A DNA stretch of 64,000 nucleotides. Source: Cordilura impudica (Eukaryota; Arthropoda; Insecta; Diptera; Scathophagidae). The position numbers and the translations under genes were made by a program. Within the stretch, counting starts at the first letter, position 1. Every line of letters begins with the position of its first letter. Of the stretch, positions 9,871 to 22,707 are shown piece after piece. The DNA lies in assembly GCA_963682025.1 (NCBI GenBank), contig OY821518.1, forward strand, positions 35,814,559-35,878,558, written 5' to 3'. Under the pieces are notes generated by a model. The model had not been told where the DNA came from. It saw only the letters and a program-made list of their open reading frames with translations, and made no database searches.

Positions 9871-11779
9871 AATCTGTAAATTTTACAATGGGATAGAAAA
9901 AATAAATATTTTTGTGCTTTTTAATGAAAGTTATCCTTGCCAAATTTGATTATTATTATTTTTAATTTGAAAAAATATATTTTTTTATTTCTTTTTTTAT
10001 TCATATCTATCATATGATATCTGGAGGCAATCTAAATCCTTTCCTGTGGTAGACAGAGGAGGCAGCCCCAGAGTATCCATATAGACTTCTGTTGAGCTCG
10101 TCTCTAACTCAACCTCTTTTTTTCTCCATATTTGTGACGTTGGTATATATGGCTCATTAATAGAGCTTTTGATTCTGCATAGTCAAAATTTTTTTGTTTT
10201 CTCGAAAAAAAACTGGAAAAATTGCGGAAAAATTTTCTGCAAAAATTATTTTTTTTTTTTGCCAAATTACTATGCCCACTGTTAGTCTGATTTTTTTTTT
10301 TAATTCTAATAGACGAGAGAAAGAATGTTTTAATTTCACCAGCATTTAACCAGACAAACATAGCTTGGATACACACACACTCATACTAAAGTAAACTCAA
10401 ACAATCAAAAAATTTAGAAATTGCTAGGATATAAACGAATTCAACCGTAAACAAGTGTGTATTGTGAGACTACAATAAAATGATAATAGAATAGAATTAA
10501 AGAACAGAGTGAATGTAAAAAAATAATGAGGCTCTAAATCTTTTTAACGAGTTAAATTTTCGACGTTTATTGTACGCTATTGTGTTAGTAATTTTATTAG
10601 CAACTTTTTAACCAAAATATTGTGTGGCAAAGGCATAATATTCTTCAAACCTCCCCTTACTTCACTAGAAAACCAGTTAGATTATTAAGCCGTGTATCGG
10701 AATAAGCAGACAGCACGTATTTTCTGTACTTGGAAATTCCTGGAAGAAAGAGAGTTAAAACAGAAAGTGGCAAATTCAATCATTTCGCCAATTTACCAAT
10801 ACAAACATTCAGACAGTCATTAAACTGAAAGTCAAACGCTATCTCTCTAAGTGTAAAACATTGATTTAATAGCATATGCATAAATTAGTAGATGGGATCA
10901 CAATGTTATTTTACCCTATATTTTTCCCCAAGGACCTGTTGTTTATTTTTATAATCATATACCAGTCTGGAAGTCTAAACATTAAAGTATACCTTACTAA
11001 GCGTGTGAGAGTGTTTGTCCAAAAGGAAAATTTATACTTTTGTAAAATTTAATTTACACCTTTAAAACATGGCAGCAACTCCCTAATGCATGTTTAACAG
11101 GACACCAACCAATATGAATGAAATATAAAATAACCCCCCCTCCTACGTCTACGTGTTATTAACGTCTGCAGTTGAATTGTAATTTCTTAGCCCCTTTCAA
11201 GGGAGTTTGATATGTTAATGGTACTACTTTTACTATTACTTATTCGTATGTATGCATGGTTGTGTGTGTGTATGTGTGGCATGAAGTAATGTATTTTAAT
11301 ACTAGACTGAAGGGTTCGGTTACATGTTAATGCAGTCAGTCATCTGTAGTAGCATAAAATATTAGGAAGTAGTAGTGGTAGCAAGCACACACACACGTTA
11401 AGTGTATAGAATAACATTAGTTTACTACAACACAAAATATGTTGTACATCAAAAGGAGTGTGTCATACGTACTCCAACAAACTGGTTGACTAAACATTAT
11501 ACTCTTAACATGTGTTTTTACTTTCCCTTGTTATGTACTTTGTTATTTGTTGGACACCTTTTACCGTGTAGCTTATCAAATGAATAGCTTTGTCATATTC
11601 CCCATGCACTCGGTGCGACCATCATCAAAGGATCCTTATTGCGTTTGTGTCTTGTTGTCTACAATCACAGAGAAAAAATAGTGATTTCGTTACGAATAAT
11701 AATACTTAGTCGTAAACGTAAACATTATTGGATTACCAAAAAAAAAATTGACAAAGCCTTTAATATAATTTAATGACTT
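9871..11779. other. Unannotated intergenic sequence
   Basis: No coding sequence with family-like residues. It contains T-runs near 10251-10260 and 10291-10300 and a short GT-rich tract near 11258-11278. Short open frames here have low-complexity translations. Confidence 0.4.
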
Positions 11780-12965
11780 TAACTAGTTTTTACAAACCGG
11801 TTATCCACTTAAAGTAAAAACCACATATTCGTTAACCGTTTTTAGATTTTCAGCATACTGGTTAACCATTCTCGATTAACCAAATATTTTTTTTAATTTT
11901 ATATATTATTTATCTTCTGTGCAAGCCGCTTAACGAAAAATCAGTGCCGAGTATCCGAGTTTTTTAGCTCGATTAACCGGTTATTTTCTTATTTTAGATA
12001 TCGTTTCTGATTTTTCTCCACACCCGATAAACGAAACCACAATTATGTTTTTTTGCCTCGGTTAACCGTTTATTTTAACAACCGTTAGTGGCTGTTAGAA
12101 AACTAACCAACTTAGAAACGTAAATCTCGGCTAACCGAATATCCGTGTTTTTGCCTCGGTTAACCGTATATTTTTTACAGCCATTATTATTTGTCAGCAA
12201 AATAACCTTCTTAAAAACAATTCTCGGTTAACCAAATATCCATAGTTTTTGCTCGGTTAGCTGGTTATTTTCATTTTATATTGTCTGTGTTTATCACAAA
12301 CCGATTAATCGGATCACAATTCTCGGCAAAGCTAACCACCGGTTTTTTTTTTTTTGGCTTGGTTAACCGGTTAGCTTTTTTATTGATTTTTTCCACCAAA
12401 CGGACAGCCAAAAATCTATTCTTGTTGAACCGAAATCCGCGGTTTGTTGTGCGGTTAACCGGTTACTTATTTTAATTTTGATATTTCCACATATCGGTTA
12501 AATAAAACTCAATGCTACAGTAACCGGAACCCGGATCTTGTATCGTGGTTTACCGGTAAATTTGTATGTATCTTATTGTTTCTAATTGGTCAACCGAAAA
12601 TCACCAAAAGTAAGGTTTTTAGCATTGGTTAGAATTTATTTCTTAATTTTCATACCATTTCTTGCCAACCGTTGTTGTTTTACATAAATTTTTTTTTTTT
12701 TACCAAAAACAACGCGATTCTCGATTAACCGAAATCGTGTTTTGGTTATGTTAATTGGCTAATTTTGATTATTTTTTTTTTTAGTTTATATAATATCGTT
12801 TATGTTTTCCACAAACCGGTTAATCAATACTCGGATAAGCGAGATCGGGTTTTGTGGCTCGGATAATAGGTTATTTTTTTATTTCAGATATTGTTTTTGC
12901 TTTTTTTTACAAAACTGTTAAACGAAAATCACAATTCTCGGTCATCCAAAAATTATGTTTTTGCC
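11780..12965. repeat. Degenerate ~92-106-bp tandem repeat rich in TTAACCGGTTA
   Basis: The motif CTCGGTTAACCGGTTATTTT, in variant forms, recurs near 11970, 12056, 12154, 12252, 12358 and 12450 and again, more decayed, near 12545-12960. Each unit is followed by a T-rich stretch, a second TTAACCG-like box and a GTTTTTG tail. The palindromic core AACCGGTT occurs many times. Units differ a lot, so the array is old. Confidence 0.75.
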
Positions 12966-12997
12966 TCTTTGAATTTTGCTACCATTTTTAAGGCATT

Positions 12998-13115
12998 ATT
13001 AGAAGATCCCAGCCCTCGAAATTCGAGTGCAAATTTATTTCTTCATTTAATAAATTATTTTATAAGACACTAAAGGTATGCTCATCAAGTTTAGCCAATT
13101 CACAATCCAACACTT
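12998..13115 (-). mobile_element. Helitron fragment (small TC...CTAG family)
   Basis: Carries the hairpin CTCGAAATTCGAG and the following AGCCAATTCACAATCCAACAC block of the Helitron family. It is truncated at the CTAG end and after about 115 bases. Confidence 0.7.
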
Positions 13116-13310
13116 TTGATGTGTAAACATCTATACGCGCAGGGGGGTAAATTTCTAATACACAATACAATCACAAAAACAACGTAATATATGAGCGTAA
13201 GATCTTACGCGTAACAGGTAAGCATTAAGACAAATCGGTGTGACATGATTGTTTGGTGAAAAAATTATGATATGTAATAATCTTTTTGTCGCTGTTTTCT
13301 GCATTTTATT
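13116..13310 (+). repeat. Unclassified repeat shared with 28747-28890
   Basis: GTGTAAACATCTA, GGGGTAAATTTCTA, CACAATACAATCACAAAAAC and AAATCGGTGT occur in the same order in both places, roughly 80% alike by eye. No ends were defined. Confidence 0.6.
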
Positions 13311-13355
13311 TATTACCAGATGTTTAAACATCTCCCCTGTGATTGGACTCACATG

Positions 13356-14150
13356 ATTATACCCTATACCACTATGTGGTTTGGGTATAATGACTTTGTG
13401 CTGCTGTTTGTAACTACCAAAAATATTTGACCTATACCCATCTTCAATTATACCGATCGAATCAAAATCACTATCTGATTCGATTTAACGATGTCCTTCC
13501 GTCCGTCCGTCTGTGTGTCCATGTAAAGCTTGTAATCAAACTGCAGGTAGCAAATATGAATATATTTTGATGAAATTTGGCATATAAGCTTTTGTCTGCC
13601 ATAGGATGAACGCTGTTGAAATTTGTGAGAATCGGTCGATGTTCAGGCCTAGCCCCCATACAAATGACCCCTATAAAATCAACATAAATTGCCATAAGAT
13701 CCAAATTATGAAATAGATCTCAGTCAAATTGGGGTTGTATGCGTTCATTACATCCATTAATCAGTAGTCCAAAAATAACCCCTATAGGATAATTCTTAGT
13801 CATAGGGTCCATATAGAGATGCTTCCCGATCTTCACTTAAATCTATCAAAAACAAAAAAATTGCATGGATTCTTTTCAAATTTTGTTTGTATATATTTTT
13901 GTAAAATATAAGAGACTTTACCAAACATGATCAGGATCGGTCCATTATTGGGCCCAGTCCCCATATAGATATAGCATACGATATGAACTTTTTCAGATCT
14001 GCAGCCAGAAAAATTAACAAAAATTCCACTCAAATTTGGTTTATGCTTATTTTCTATATCCTGTTAGTTGTGCCTGAGAGATATTGTCTCTAAACGCATG
14101 GTATAGGGTATCGTATAGTCGGTCTAGACCGACTATAATTTGCTTACTTG
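13356..14150 (+). mobile_element. HINE-A copy 2
   Basis: Full plan: ATACCCTATACCA at 13359-13371, GTCC-rich core near 13495-13512, inverted subterminal repeat at 14099-14111, perfect 24-bp palindrome at 14114-14137, end CTTACTTG. More diverged than copies 1, 7, 9 and 10. Confidence 0.8.
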
Positions 14151-14475
14151 CTTGTATTAGGACAATGCTATCGTACGTAGTTGTGACCTAGCAACCATAT
14201 TCGTATCAAAATCAAAAACACATAACAGTTTCATCATAATCGCTTTTTGTGTCTTCGATAAAAAGATCCTTAGATAAAGTAGAGAGCGAGGTGTAACAAG
14301 AACACAGTCGCAAGAAGGTCGCTGCGTCATAAAGACATTATTATCGCTTTTAAAATAAAACCAGAATTTAAATTACGTACATATATTTATAATAAATTAG
14401 AAATATTACCCAAAATATAATTGATTTACTTAATAAATAATCCTTACATGAGTTCTTAAATTTTTAACGTATGTA
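14151..14475. other. Unannotated spacer
   Basis: No coding sequence or repeat recognised between HINE-A copy 2 and the foldback element. Confidence 0.4.
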
Positions 14476-15720
14476 CATTAAGGTGGACCTTAACAAATAA
14501 ATCGTTCAAACTATCGGTCGCATCCACTAGAAATATGCGAAACAAAAAACTTTTGTTTGAAAATTTCAAGATTTTACGAAATTTTTGTCCTATAGTTTAA
14601 TTTTTCCGACAAAATGTTATATAATTCGGGATCGGCATTAGATTGTCTTTTCCAAAAGCTATAAAACTTGAAAATCGAAAAAATACTCGCCAAGAAATAG
14701 CAAATGCCCCAGACCACTTTTGTGCCAACAAAAAACTAGATCATGAAATTTGATGGCATTTTATTCAACTTTAAGAAATTAATACAAACCAATATTTAGT
14801 TTTAGTCTCTATACTCGTTAGTACTCAGGTGTGAAGTATTGTTTTATTACCACCTTGTTAACTTATTAAGCATTGAGACCAAAAATTGAAAATTTTTTTG
14901 AGAACTCCTTTTTCAAGTTTTGAAAAATTTTCTTAAACAAAATTTAAAAAAATTGCTCTATTTCTTTAAGGTCTTGTTAAATGCATATCAGAAATAAACA
15001 TTGTGAAGTTGCAGGTAGGTCCGTATTCCAGAAATTTTTTAACAATGATTTTATTTTTGCGGTTTTCGAGCAAAATGGGATTTTTGTAAAATATTCTTCT
15101 AAATAGTTTGTATCAAAAATTCATCACTTTTCAAGCTTTAAATATTAAGTATTATCTTAATAGCCTAGGGTTTCGGAAAAATGTATTATGACCCCATTGA
15201 CCCTTTTGGAATTGGGGTCACATGTGGCCCCAAGCTAATAAAAAACAATTTATTCAAAAAATTCAAATATTTTGTAAGTGCTATTGAATTTTTAGATGCG
15301 ACACTTAAACTATAATAACTAAGTGTGTAGACCCTCCATCTCTAACATTTTAGATAAATCGGAGAACGTTAACCCACCATTTGCCAAAGCCAGCTTTGAA
15401 TTTTATGATATTTTTACATAAAAATTACCGAAAACGAGCTTTTCTGTTGAATTCGATGAAACTACTATTTAGAATTTAAGAAGAATAATTCGATTAATTT
15501 TCACCCTTCAATGCTCCTGGGATCAAAATGATCTATTGTGCTATATCTTTGGTGCAATTGTCTGCTTACTGGTCGCGAATATAAATTAAAACAACTTTTA
15601 ACCAATTTTGTTATAAAATTATTTTATGTATAAAAACTATTTATATTTTTTTTTAAAAAATATGAAGAACCACAAATGACCCAAAGCTAATTAAAGCCAA
15701 TTTATTCAAAAGAATATGAA
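14476..15720 (+). repeat. Left arm of the foldback element
   Basis: Inverted partner of 15850-17116. Similarity runs the whole length with small indels, ending near the AT-rich centre. Confidence 0.75.
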
Positions 15721-15849
15721 ATATAAAATTAAAATAATAATATAAAATTAAAGAAAAGCAATACTTATTGCAAGTCGTAAGTGATTACAGAAACCAATAT
15801 GAACCGCACACAAAATCATCCTCAAATACACAAAAAAAAATAAAATTAA

Positions 15850-17116
15850 TTTTATATTTCATATTCTTTCAAATAAATCGTCTTTTATTAGCTTTGGGTC
15901 ATTTGTGGATCTTCTTATTTTATTTAAAAAAATAGATAATTTTTATTCATAAAATAATTTCATAACAAAATTGGTTAAAAGCAGATACTTGCACCAAATA
16001 TATATCACAACGGATTATTTTGATCCCAGGAGCACTGAAGCCTTGAATAAATAAAAAAAAAAAAACGGAATTATTTTCTAAAATTCGAAATAGTGGTTTC
16101 ATCGAGTTTAACAGAAAATTTCGTTTTCCGTAATTTTTATTTAAAAATATCTTTAAATCCAAAGCTGGTCTTGGCAAATAATGAGTTAGCGTTCTCGGAT
16201 TTATCCCAAATTTAAAGAACAGAAGTTTTACACATTTGGTTATTATATTTTAAGTGCCGCATCTAAAAATTCATTAGCACTTACAAAATATTTGATGTTT
16301 TTAAATAAACTGTATTTTATTAGTTTGGGGTCATATCTGACCACAATCCCAAAAGGGTTAATGGGGTTATATTATCTTTTTCCAAAACCCTAGGCTATGA
16401 AGATAAAATATAACATTTAAAAGTAGAAAAGTGATGAATTTTTGATACAAAGTATTTAGAAATGGTACTTTTACAGAATATTTTACAAACATCCCATTTT
16501 TCTCGAAATCCGCAAAAATAAAATCCTTGCCAAAAAATTCCGTCATAGATATTTACTTAAAAATTCACACAGTTAATTTCTAAAATACATTTAACAAGAC
16601 CTTAAAGAGCTAGAGCAATTTTTTTTAAATTTTGTTTAAGAAAATTTTTCAAAACTTGAAAAAGGAATTTTCAAAATTTTATCAAATAAATTTTCCATTG
16701 TTGGTCTCAATGCTTAATAAATTAACAAAGTGTTAATAAAACAATACTTCGTATCTGTGTACTTACAGGTATAGAAACTAAAACAAAATGTTGGCTTGGA
16801 TTAATTTCTAAAAGTTGAAAAAATACCATCAAATTCCATGATCTAGTTTTTTTTGGCACAAAAATGTTCTAGGTAATTTGCTACTACTTGGCGAGTTTTT
16901 ATTCTATATTAAAGTTTATTAAATTTTTGGAACGGTAATTTAATACTAAACCCGAATTATATAATAGAACGAAATTTGCGCAAAATCTGAAAAAAAAGTC
17001 ATATTTCCCCATATAAACACACTTGAAATTTTCAATCAGTTTTTTTGCTATTCGCATATTTCTCGTGGGTTTGACCGAGAGTTTGAACACTTTTTTTATT
17101 AAGGGCCACCCTAATG
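15850..17116 (-). repeat. Right arm of the foldback element
   Basis: Inverted partner of 14476-15720. Confidence 0.75.
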
Positions 17117-17118
17117 TA

Positions 17119-17502
17119 TATATTTATATTATACCAAAGTGTTCGCAATACTTGAAATATTTTTCCGAAAATATATTTTTATTATTTAAAATTAAGTAAT
17201 TCGTTTTCAGAAGTCTCGTAATAATCACCATTTGCATACTTCATACTAAAGTTTGTCTAATAATATTTTATGAGTGTACGTATGCAACTTAAGGATAAAA
17301 GCTGTACATATTAAGTGGTCTATGAATGCATTAATGCATATTGTATGTCCATATCTTCCTGTTTTCCATAAATGTATGTTTGGCATTTTTACAAGCCTTT
17401 TAAAATGTTATAGTATTATTTAAGGGGGGAAAATGCTTTATCTCAATGTCCATCTGAAGGTACTGTTTGAGAATAAAGTCCAATGACAAAAATAAAAGTA
17501 AA
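17119..17502. other. Unannotated spacer
   Basis: No coding sequence or repeat recognised. Confidence 0.4.
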
Positions 17503-18108
17503 CAAGTTAGACAATTATTACAATAATGCGATAACCTATATCGTGCGTTTCAAGAATTGGTGTTAGGAGCAACTAATTGTATATAGAAAATAAGCATAAG
17601 GGAAAATTGAAAAGCATTGCTATTTTTTTTTTTGCCTGCAGATATAAAAACCACATCGGATGCTATTTCTACATGGGGACTAGGTCAGAAAATGGACCGA
17701 TCCTGACCATATGTTCACCTCTTTCAAAAATATATTAAAACCAAATATGAGACAAATCTGTGAAATAATTTTGTTTTTTTGAGAGATTAAGTAAAGATCG
17801 GGAAGCAGTTTTATATGCGACCTATTTTCTATAGGATCTGTTTTGGGACCACCGATTAATGGGTATATTAGGCACAAACAAACCAAATTTGACCAAGCCC
17901 TATAAAATAATTTGGTCCTTAAAGCTTTTGTATGGGGACAAGATCTGACCATGCACCGATTGGTTCTATGGCCGACAAAAGCATACTTACCAAATTTCGT
18001 CAAAATATATTCATATTTGCGAATCGTAGTTTGATTGCAGGGTATACATAGAGACACATACGGATGGATGGACATCGCCAAATCTACCCAAAAAGGGTTT
18101 CTGAATAA
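17503..18108 (-). mobile_element. HINE-A copy 3, old and truncated
   Basis: Aligns with HINE-A on the minus strand from its 3' end (CAAGTTAG..., palindrome lost to deletion and substitutions) up to just beyond the GTCY core (GGATGGATGGACATCG). It stops a few bases before copy 4 starts, so the 5' end is missing. Confidence 0.7.
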
Positions 18109-18113
18109 TAAAA

Positions 18114-18922
18114 CAAGTAAGAAAATTATGGTCGGTCTAGACCGACCATATGATACCTATACCATGGTTAAGAGACCTTATCTTTCAGTTCAACTAATCC
18201 GATATAGTAAGTAAGCATAAACCAAATTTTATTGGCATTGTTATAAATTTTTTTTTGCTGCAAATATGAAAAAGTTCACATCGGGTGCTATATTTATATG
18301 GGGACTAGGTCGAAAAATGGACCGATCTTGACCATATTTGGTAAAGTCACTTATATTGTGAAAAAATATATACAAACCAAATTTAAGAAAAATCTGTGCA
18401 ATATTTTTGATTTTTGATACATTTAAGTGAAGATCGGCAAACAGATTATATGGGACCTATGACTAAGAATTGTGCTATAGGGATTATTTTTGGACTATTG
18501 ATTAATGGATATAATAAATACATACAAATCCAATTTGGCTGAGATCTATATTATAATTTGGATCTTATGGCAATTCATGTCGGTTTCATAGGGGGTAATT
18601 TGTATGGGGGTAGGTCTGAACATGGACCGATTCTCACCAATATCATCCCATGGGCGATAAAAGCTTATATACCAAATTTCATCAAAATATATTCATATTT
18701 GCGACCTGTAGTTTGATTACAAGGTTTACATGGACACACAGACGGACGGACGGACATCGCTTAATCGACCCAGAAAGTGATTCTGAGTCGATCGGTATAA
18801 TAAAAGATGGGTCTAAGTCAAATATTTTTGGTAGTTACAAACAGCAGCGCAGTCATATAGGGTATAATAAAAGGTGGGTCAAGGTCATACAATTTGGTAG
18901 TTGCAAACATCAGCACAAAATA
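18114..18922 (-). mobile_element. HINE-A copy 4 with a compensated palindrome
   Basis: Starts CAAGTAAGAAAATTATGG. The 24-bp palindrome at 18127-18150 has changed to half-site TATGGTCGGTCT on both sides and remains perfect. The GTCY core is near 18735-18755. The 5' end at about 18850-18922 is rearranged, with a second, partial copy of the terminal ~75 bases. Confidence 0.75.
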
Positions 18923-19970
18923 TAAATTAAATATTCATATCGATCATTTCATAGCTCTCCCTTTATCACTTCTCATTAGAAAAGGCGGAATGTTTAGTGT
19001 CAAAAAATCTGAGGCCATGTAGTGAAAATTTATTTTCTTCATTATCATGTGGGTTCAATTTTGATCGAAAATTTTTTTAAATTTAATTTATTTACATAAT
19101 TTTTTGATTTAAAAATGTTTTCTCTAAACGTTCTGCAAGATATTTGCACGCCATCTGATCTCATTTCTGAAATAACCAGTGGAGAAAACGCCAGAGCCAA
19201 CACAAAAATTGTTGTTAAAATAACCACAATCGATATTTTGAAACCCTTCTCCGTCTCTCTCTCTATCTCACTCTCATATTTTATTCATACTTGAAACTTT
19301 GTATGGCTTCTTGCTAAAGAATTTGCTACAAACTTTCTGGAAAAGCTGGAAAATCCTGAAAAATGTTTCCACAAAAATCCGAAAATTCTCCATTACTCCT
19401 GATATGAATAACCAAATCAGTGAAATATTTTTGGATGATTTTTCCGGCATTTCAAAATTATTCAAGACTTTTTTGGCAGATTAAGTTGCCACATTGAGTA
19501 AGTCTTTGAGTCAAACCACAGCTCCCAACTACAACTTAAGATTATATGGTTACGACTAGAAGAGATTGTAGCCGCAAAAATAAAATAAAACCTGTCAATT
19601 ACTTGTAGGCAGTATGGCGTTTGAGTGTTGTTAACTAAATATGGACATTGTTCAATTGCTAGAGCAAACTGAGAACTTCTTTTTTATCCATTTTAAATTT
19701 ATTGTTTTTTAGCTATCAATGCATTATAAACAAAATAACTTAAACTTCCAATAGGTTGGACAATTTGCTGTTGGCTTTGCCCTAAATTATTAAACTTTAT
19801 AAGGATAGATTGTTTTACATCCAATCACTGTTAAGCCTGAATTATTATATTTTCTAAGCTTTGTCATTTGTTTGTTGGATTACTTTCAATAAATTTGTTA
19901 AGATCTCTTCGATTTAAAATAATTACCACAAAAGCATTTTTTAAAATTTTTTTATTTATATTAATTATAA
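18923..19970. other. Unannotated AT-rich sequence
   Basis: Contains a TC-rich tract near 19251-19276. No coding sequence recognised; overlapping frames on both strands near 19274-19484 are low-complexity. Confidence 0.4.
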
Positions 19971-20295
19971 CTAGTACAGCCCAGCACTAGAAATTCAAGT
20001 GAAAATTTTAGAAAATATTTTTTCATTTAATTTAAAAATTTATGAATATTAAAATGAGCCTAAAGTTATGCTAATCAATTCAAGCAATTCACAATTCAAC
20101 ACAGGATGTGTCATACACGATTTAAATAATTCTCATTAACAGAGTGTAACGAATTACAACTATTTTATTTTATTTAATTTAATATATTTTTAAGACAGAT
20201 TAAATATAAATTTTATCATTCTCAGCTTCTCCTCCATATGAACTATATTTATGGAAATTTTCACACTCCTCCGTGCCCGCATATTGCTTAAAATT
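19971..20295 (-). mobile_element. Helitron, variant subfamily 1
   Basis: Begins with CTAG after an A (complement of 3' CTAG followed by T) and carries a mutated hairpin CTAGAAATTCAAG. It shares the internal GGATGTGTCATA...CTTCTCCTCCATATGA...CTCCTCCGTGCCCGCAT block only with the copy at 45932. Confidence 0.65.
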
Positions 20296-22050
20296 TACCT
20301 TCATGTACTAATATAGAGATTACGCTATAACAAACAACCAGTTAATAATAATATTTTGATTAAACAGTGCCCATTAATCGTGCTCTCGAGTATTATTAAT
20401 ATAATAAATAGTTAGGTTTTACAATTATAATAATTTCCTTTATTTTAAATGAAAATAGATAACTGATTTTTGCCATGAAAGATTTTTTAAAAAGCATTGC
20501 TTTTATAACAGAGGATACCACAAAAGCATTTATAATGTTTGTTTATCCTCATTTTTTGGGGCTCATTTCATAAAACGAATCGTAAATTTTTACGAAAAAT
20601 TAGGAATTTTATTATTTTGTATAAAAATAACAAATCTTATTTTCGACCCATATCATTTTAATGATTGAATTATAACTTAATCAGTCTCAAGATCAAATGT
20701 TCTTACTTTAAGTTTGTTATATTGGGAAAAGTTGAATAGTATTACTCTTTTTAGATTCTCATTGCATTGGTTTCATAGCAAAGTTATATGAATTAAGCTT
20801 TTTACCAAACAAACTATCTACTGCTTTTGATTACTGATGTTTGTGACTAGACTCGAAACAGCTGTATAACCTGTCATGCAGAATACAGATCGATTTTTTA
20901 AAACAAATGTACCAGTGTTTTTGCTTTATTTAAAGTCACAACATTTGATCTTGAGCCTGATTAAGTTCAACTCAATTATTAAAAATTATGAATTTGGAAA
21001 CATTTCAAAATTGTTTCCTATAAATTTTAAACGTTTTTTTATCTATTCATTATATAGAATGATATAATATAGTTTTAAGTGGATGTATCGAATTCTTCTC
21101 ATTTTGAAACTGTTGTCAGGAAAATTTTTCTACATTTGACATATTCAAAATAATTTCACTTTTAAAAACCCTGCAGTCATATTGCCCAATATGAAAAAAA
21201 AAAATTATACAAAAGTTATTACTGACAATATTTTTTGTCTGCTACTGTAATATTATGATTATAAGAAACTCTATTATAAAAAGCTTTTTTAACATATTTT
21301 TTCTTTCTTCTTTTTAGGTAAGTTTCTAATAATTTTTATTCATTTGATCGAAAATATGTAAGTAAGTATAGAAATTAAGAATTTTGATTGTATTGCAAAA
21401 GTCAGTAACATTAGAAGCAAGACGATCATGCCGAAAATTGTTGTGAAACGTAGCGAAACTTTATTACATTTCTGGCCGAAATTAATTTTTCAAGTTTATG
21501 TAAATCGTGTAGTTTGCACTCGTAATACAAAAAGTTCTGTGAAAATATGTCATTATAAGCTTCAGATTCCTATTCAGGATTACAGGATATGGAGAACGAT
21601 CATTTACGATGGCTCACAAGCAATAGCTGTTTTTATAGTACCAAAAAGGACAGATCTGCACTACCATCAACATAATGTGTCCTCTCATCCGCAATAGTTT
21701 TTCACTTGGGGATTGTTATAAGATTCAATGTTAAAAATAATGAGAAGATTGAATTTTGACCCGAGTGTAATCATTTATTTTAGTGTACATTTCTGACAGT
21801 AATAAAAGAAGACAATAGAAAATTTTATATAATAATATTTTTTTAATGCATTGAGGGTCATCGGCTTTACCTTCATAGCGTTGATCAAAGTAACTGCTAA
21901 TAATCTAATAGACACCTAATAAATTTTTGTGATGGTTTGAGCATCAAAAGTTGAATTTTATTGTTTTGAAAATGTTTTGCAAAAGAAAATCAATTGACAA
22001 CCACAATATGGGAAACATCATGCCTGAATTAGCCAAATGATTTTCTTTAA
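20296..22050. other. Unannotated AT-rich sequence with a decayed inverted repeat
   Basis: The only structure seen is an imperfect inverted repeat at about 20665-20985: AAGATCAAATGTT on the left against AACATTTGATCTT on the right, with ACTTAATCAG/CTGATTAAGT outside it. An 89-residue open frame at 21428-21697 resembles nothing I know. Confidence 0.4.
20665..20985. repeat. Decayed inverted repeat, possible MITE remnant
   Basis: Arms of about 50 bases: 20672-20725 and the complement of 20928-20978 match well around AAGATCAAATGTT and weakly beyond. No terminal motif or target duplication was identified. Confidence 0.45.
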
Positions 22051-22707
22051 GGAGGGGTAAGGTTTTAAAACCTTTTTTTTTTTTGCATTTCACATGTCGG
22101 GAGCGTTTTGTCAAAATTTCAAGTGAATCGGAGCAGCGTTTCCAGTGACCGACCTCATACGGTATACCGTATATAAATCAGTTCTTAAAAAACTTTAAAT
22201 GGTTTTTCTCACAAATAAATGTTCGCAGTCCGTGAACATCGTTACTCAAAACCTGCGATTCATTTGAAATTTTACACACACTATACCTGCACATAAATCG
22301 TCAGGTAACCACAAAGTTTTTTTCTATTTTCTTCCCCATTTTTTAACAACAAATTCCCGAAATTTTATAGCAAAAATCGTGTTTTTCACTTCAAAATGCG
22401 GCCAAAAAAAAAAAAAACAATTAAAAAACCCTTCGTCACTACCTCAGGAAACATGTCACCTTTTAAACGCATTTCGATTTTGTTATTTCACACTATCCGG
22501 TAACGGGTTATGATGTTCAAAAAACAACGCTTCCGGAGATTCGCTGTCACTTATTTATTAAAATTTTTAATTGAAATTTTTTTTTCGAAGATTCTTCAAA
22601 TGTTGTGCTATAACGTGTATATGAAATAAATAATCCAACATTATTCATATCTTCAAAAAATAATTATGAAAATACGACTTTTTTAACTCTTAAAACCTTA
22701 CCCTTAC
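22051..22707 (-). mobile_element. Family C element, unsplit copy (657 bp)
   Basis: Ends are inverted: GGAGGGGTAAGGTTTTAA on the left and TAAGGGTAAGGTTTTAA on the complement of the right. The same sequence, in the opposite direction and interrupted, occurs at 52298-52536 plus 56474-56889. Shared landmarks include GGTATACCGTATA, CATGTCACCTTTTAAACGCA, GGCCGCATTTTGAAG (complement) and the AATAATGTTGGATTATTTA (complement) near the end. No coding sequence. Confidence 0.75.

Larger units (their letters stand above)
14476..17116. mobile_element. 2.64-kb foldback element with ~1.2-kb inverted arms
   Basis: Nearly the whole element is one long imperfect palindrome: about 14476-15720 pairs with the complement of about 15850-17116, with a central spacer of roughly 110-130 bases near 15790. 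Ends read CATTAAGGTGG and, on the complement of the right, CATTAGGGTGG, flanked by TA on both sides (14474-14475 and 17117-17118). Landmarks such as GATCCCAGGAGCA, AAGCTAAT and TTGAGACC(A) appear in mirrored order. The arms differ by many substitutions. No coding sequence is visible; short frames in it are not conserved between the arms. Confidence 0.8.

Noticed and set aside
13471..13704. Open frames of 60-95 residues such as MDLMAIYVDFIG... and MSGIFINFFGCRYEK... repeated across the window
   Set aside because: They lie inside HINE-A copies, occur on both strands of the same repeat, break at random in older copies and have no start or domain support. They recur because the repeat recurs.
21428..21697. 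89-residue open frame as a small gene
   Set aside because: No recognisable motif, AT-rich random-like composition, no splice or promoter context; length is within chance.
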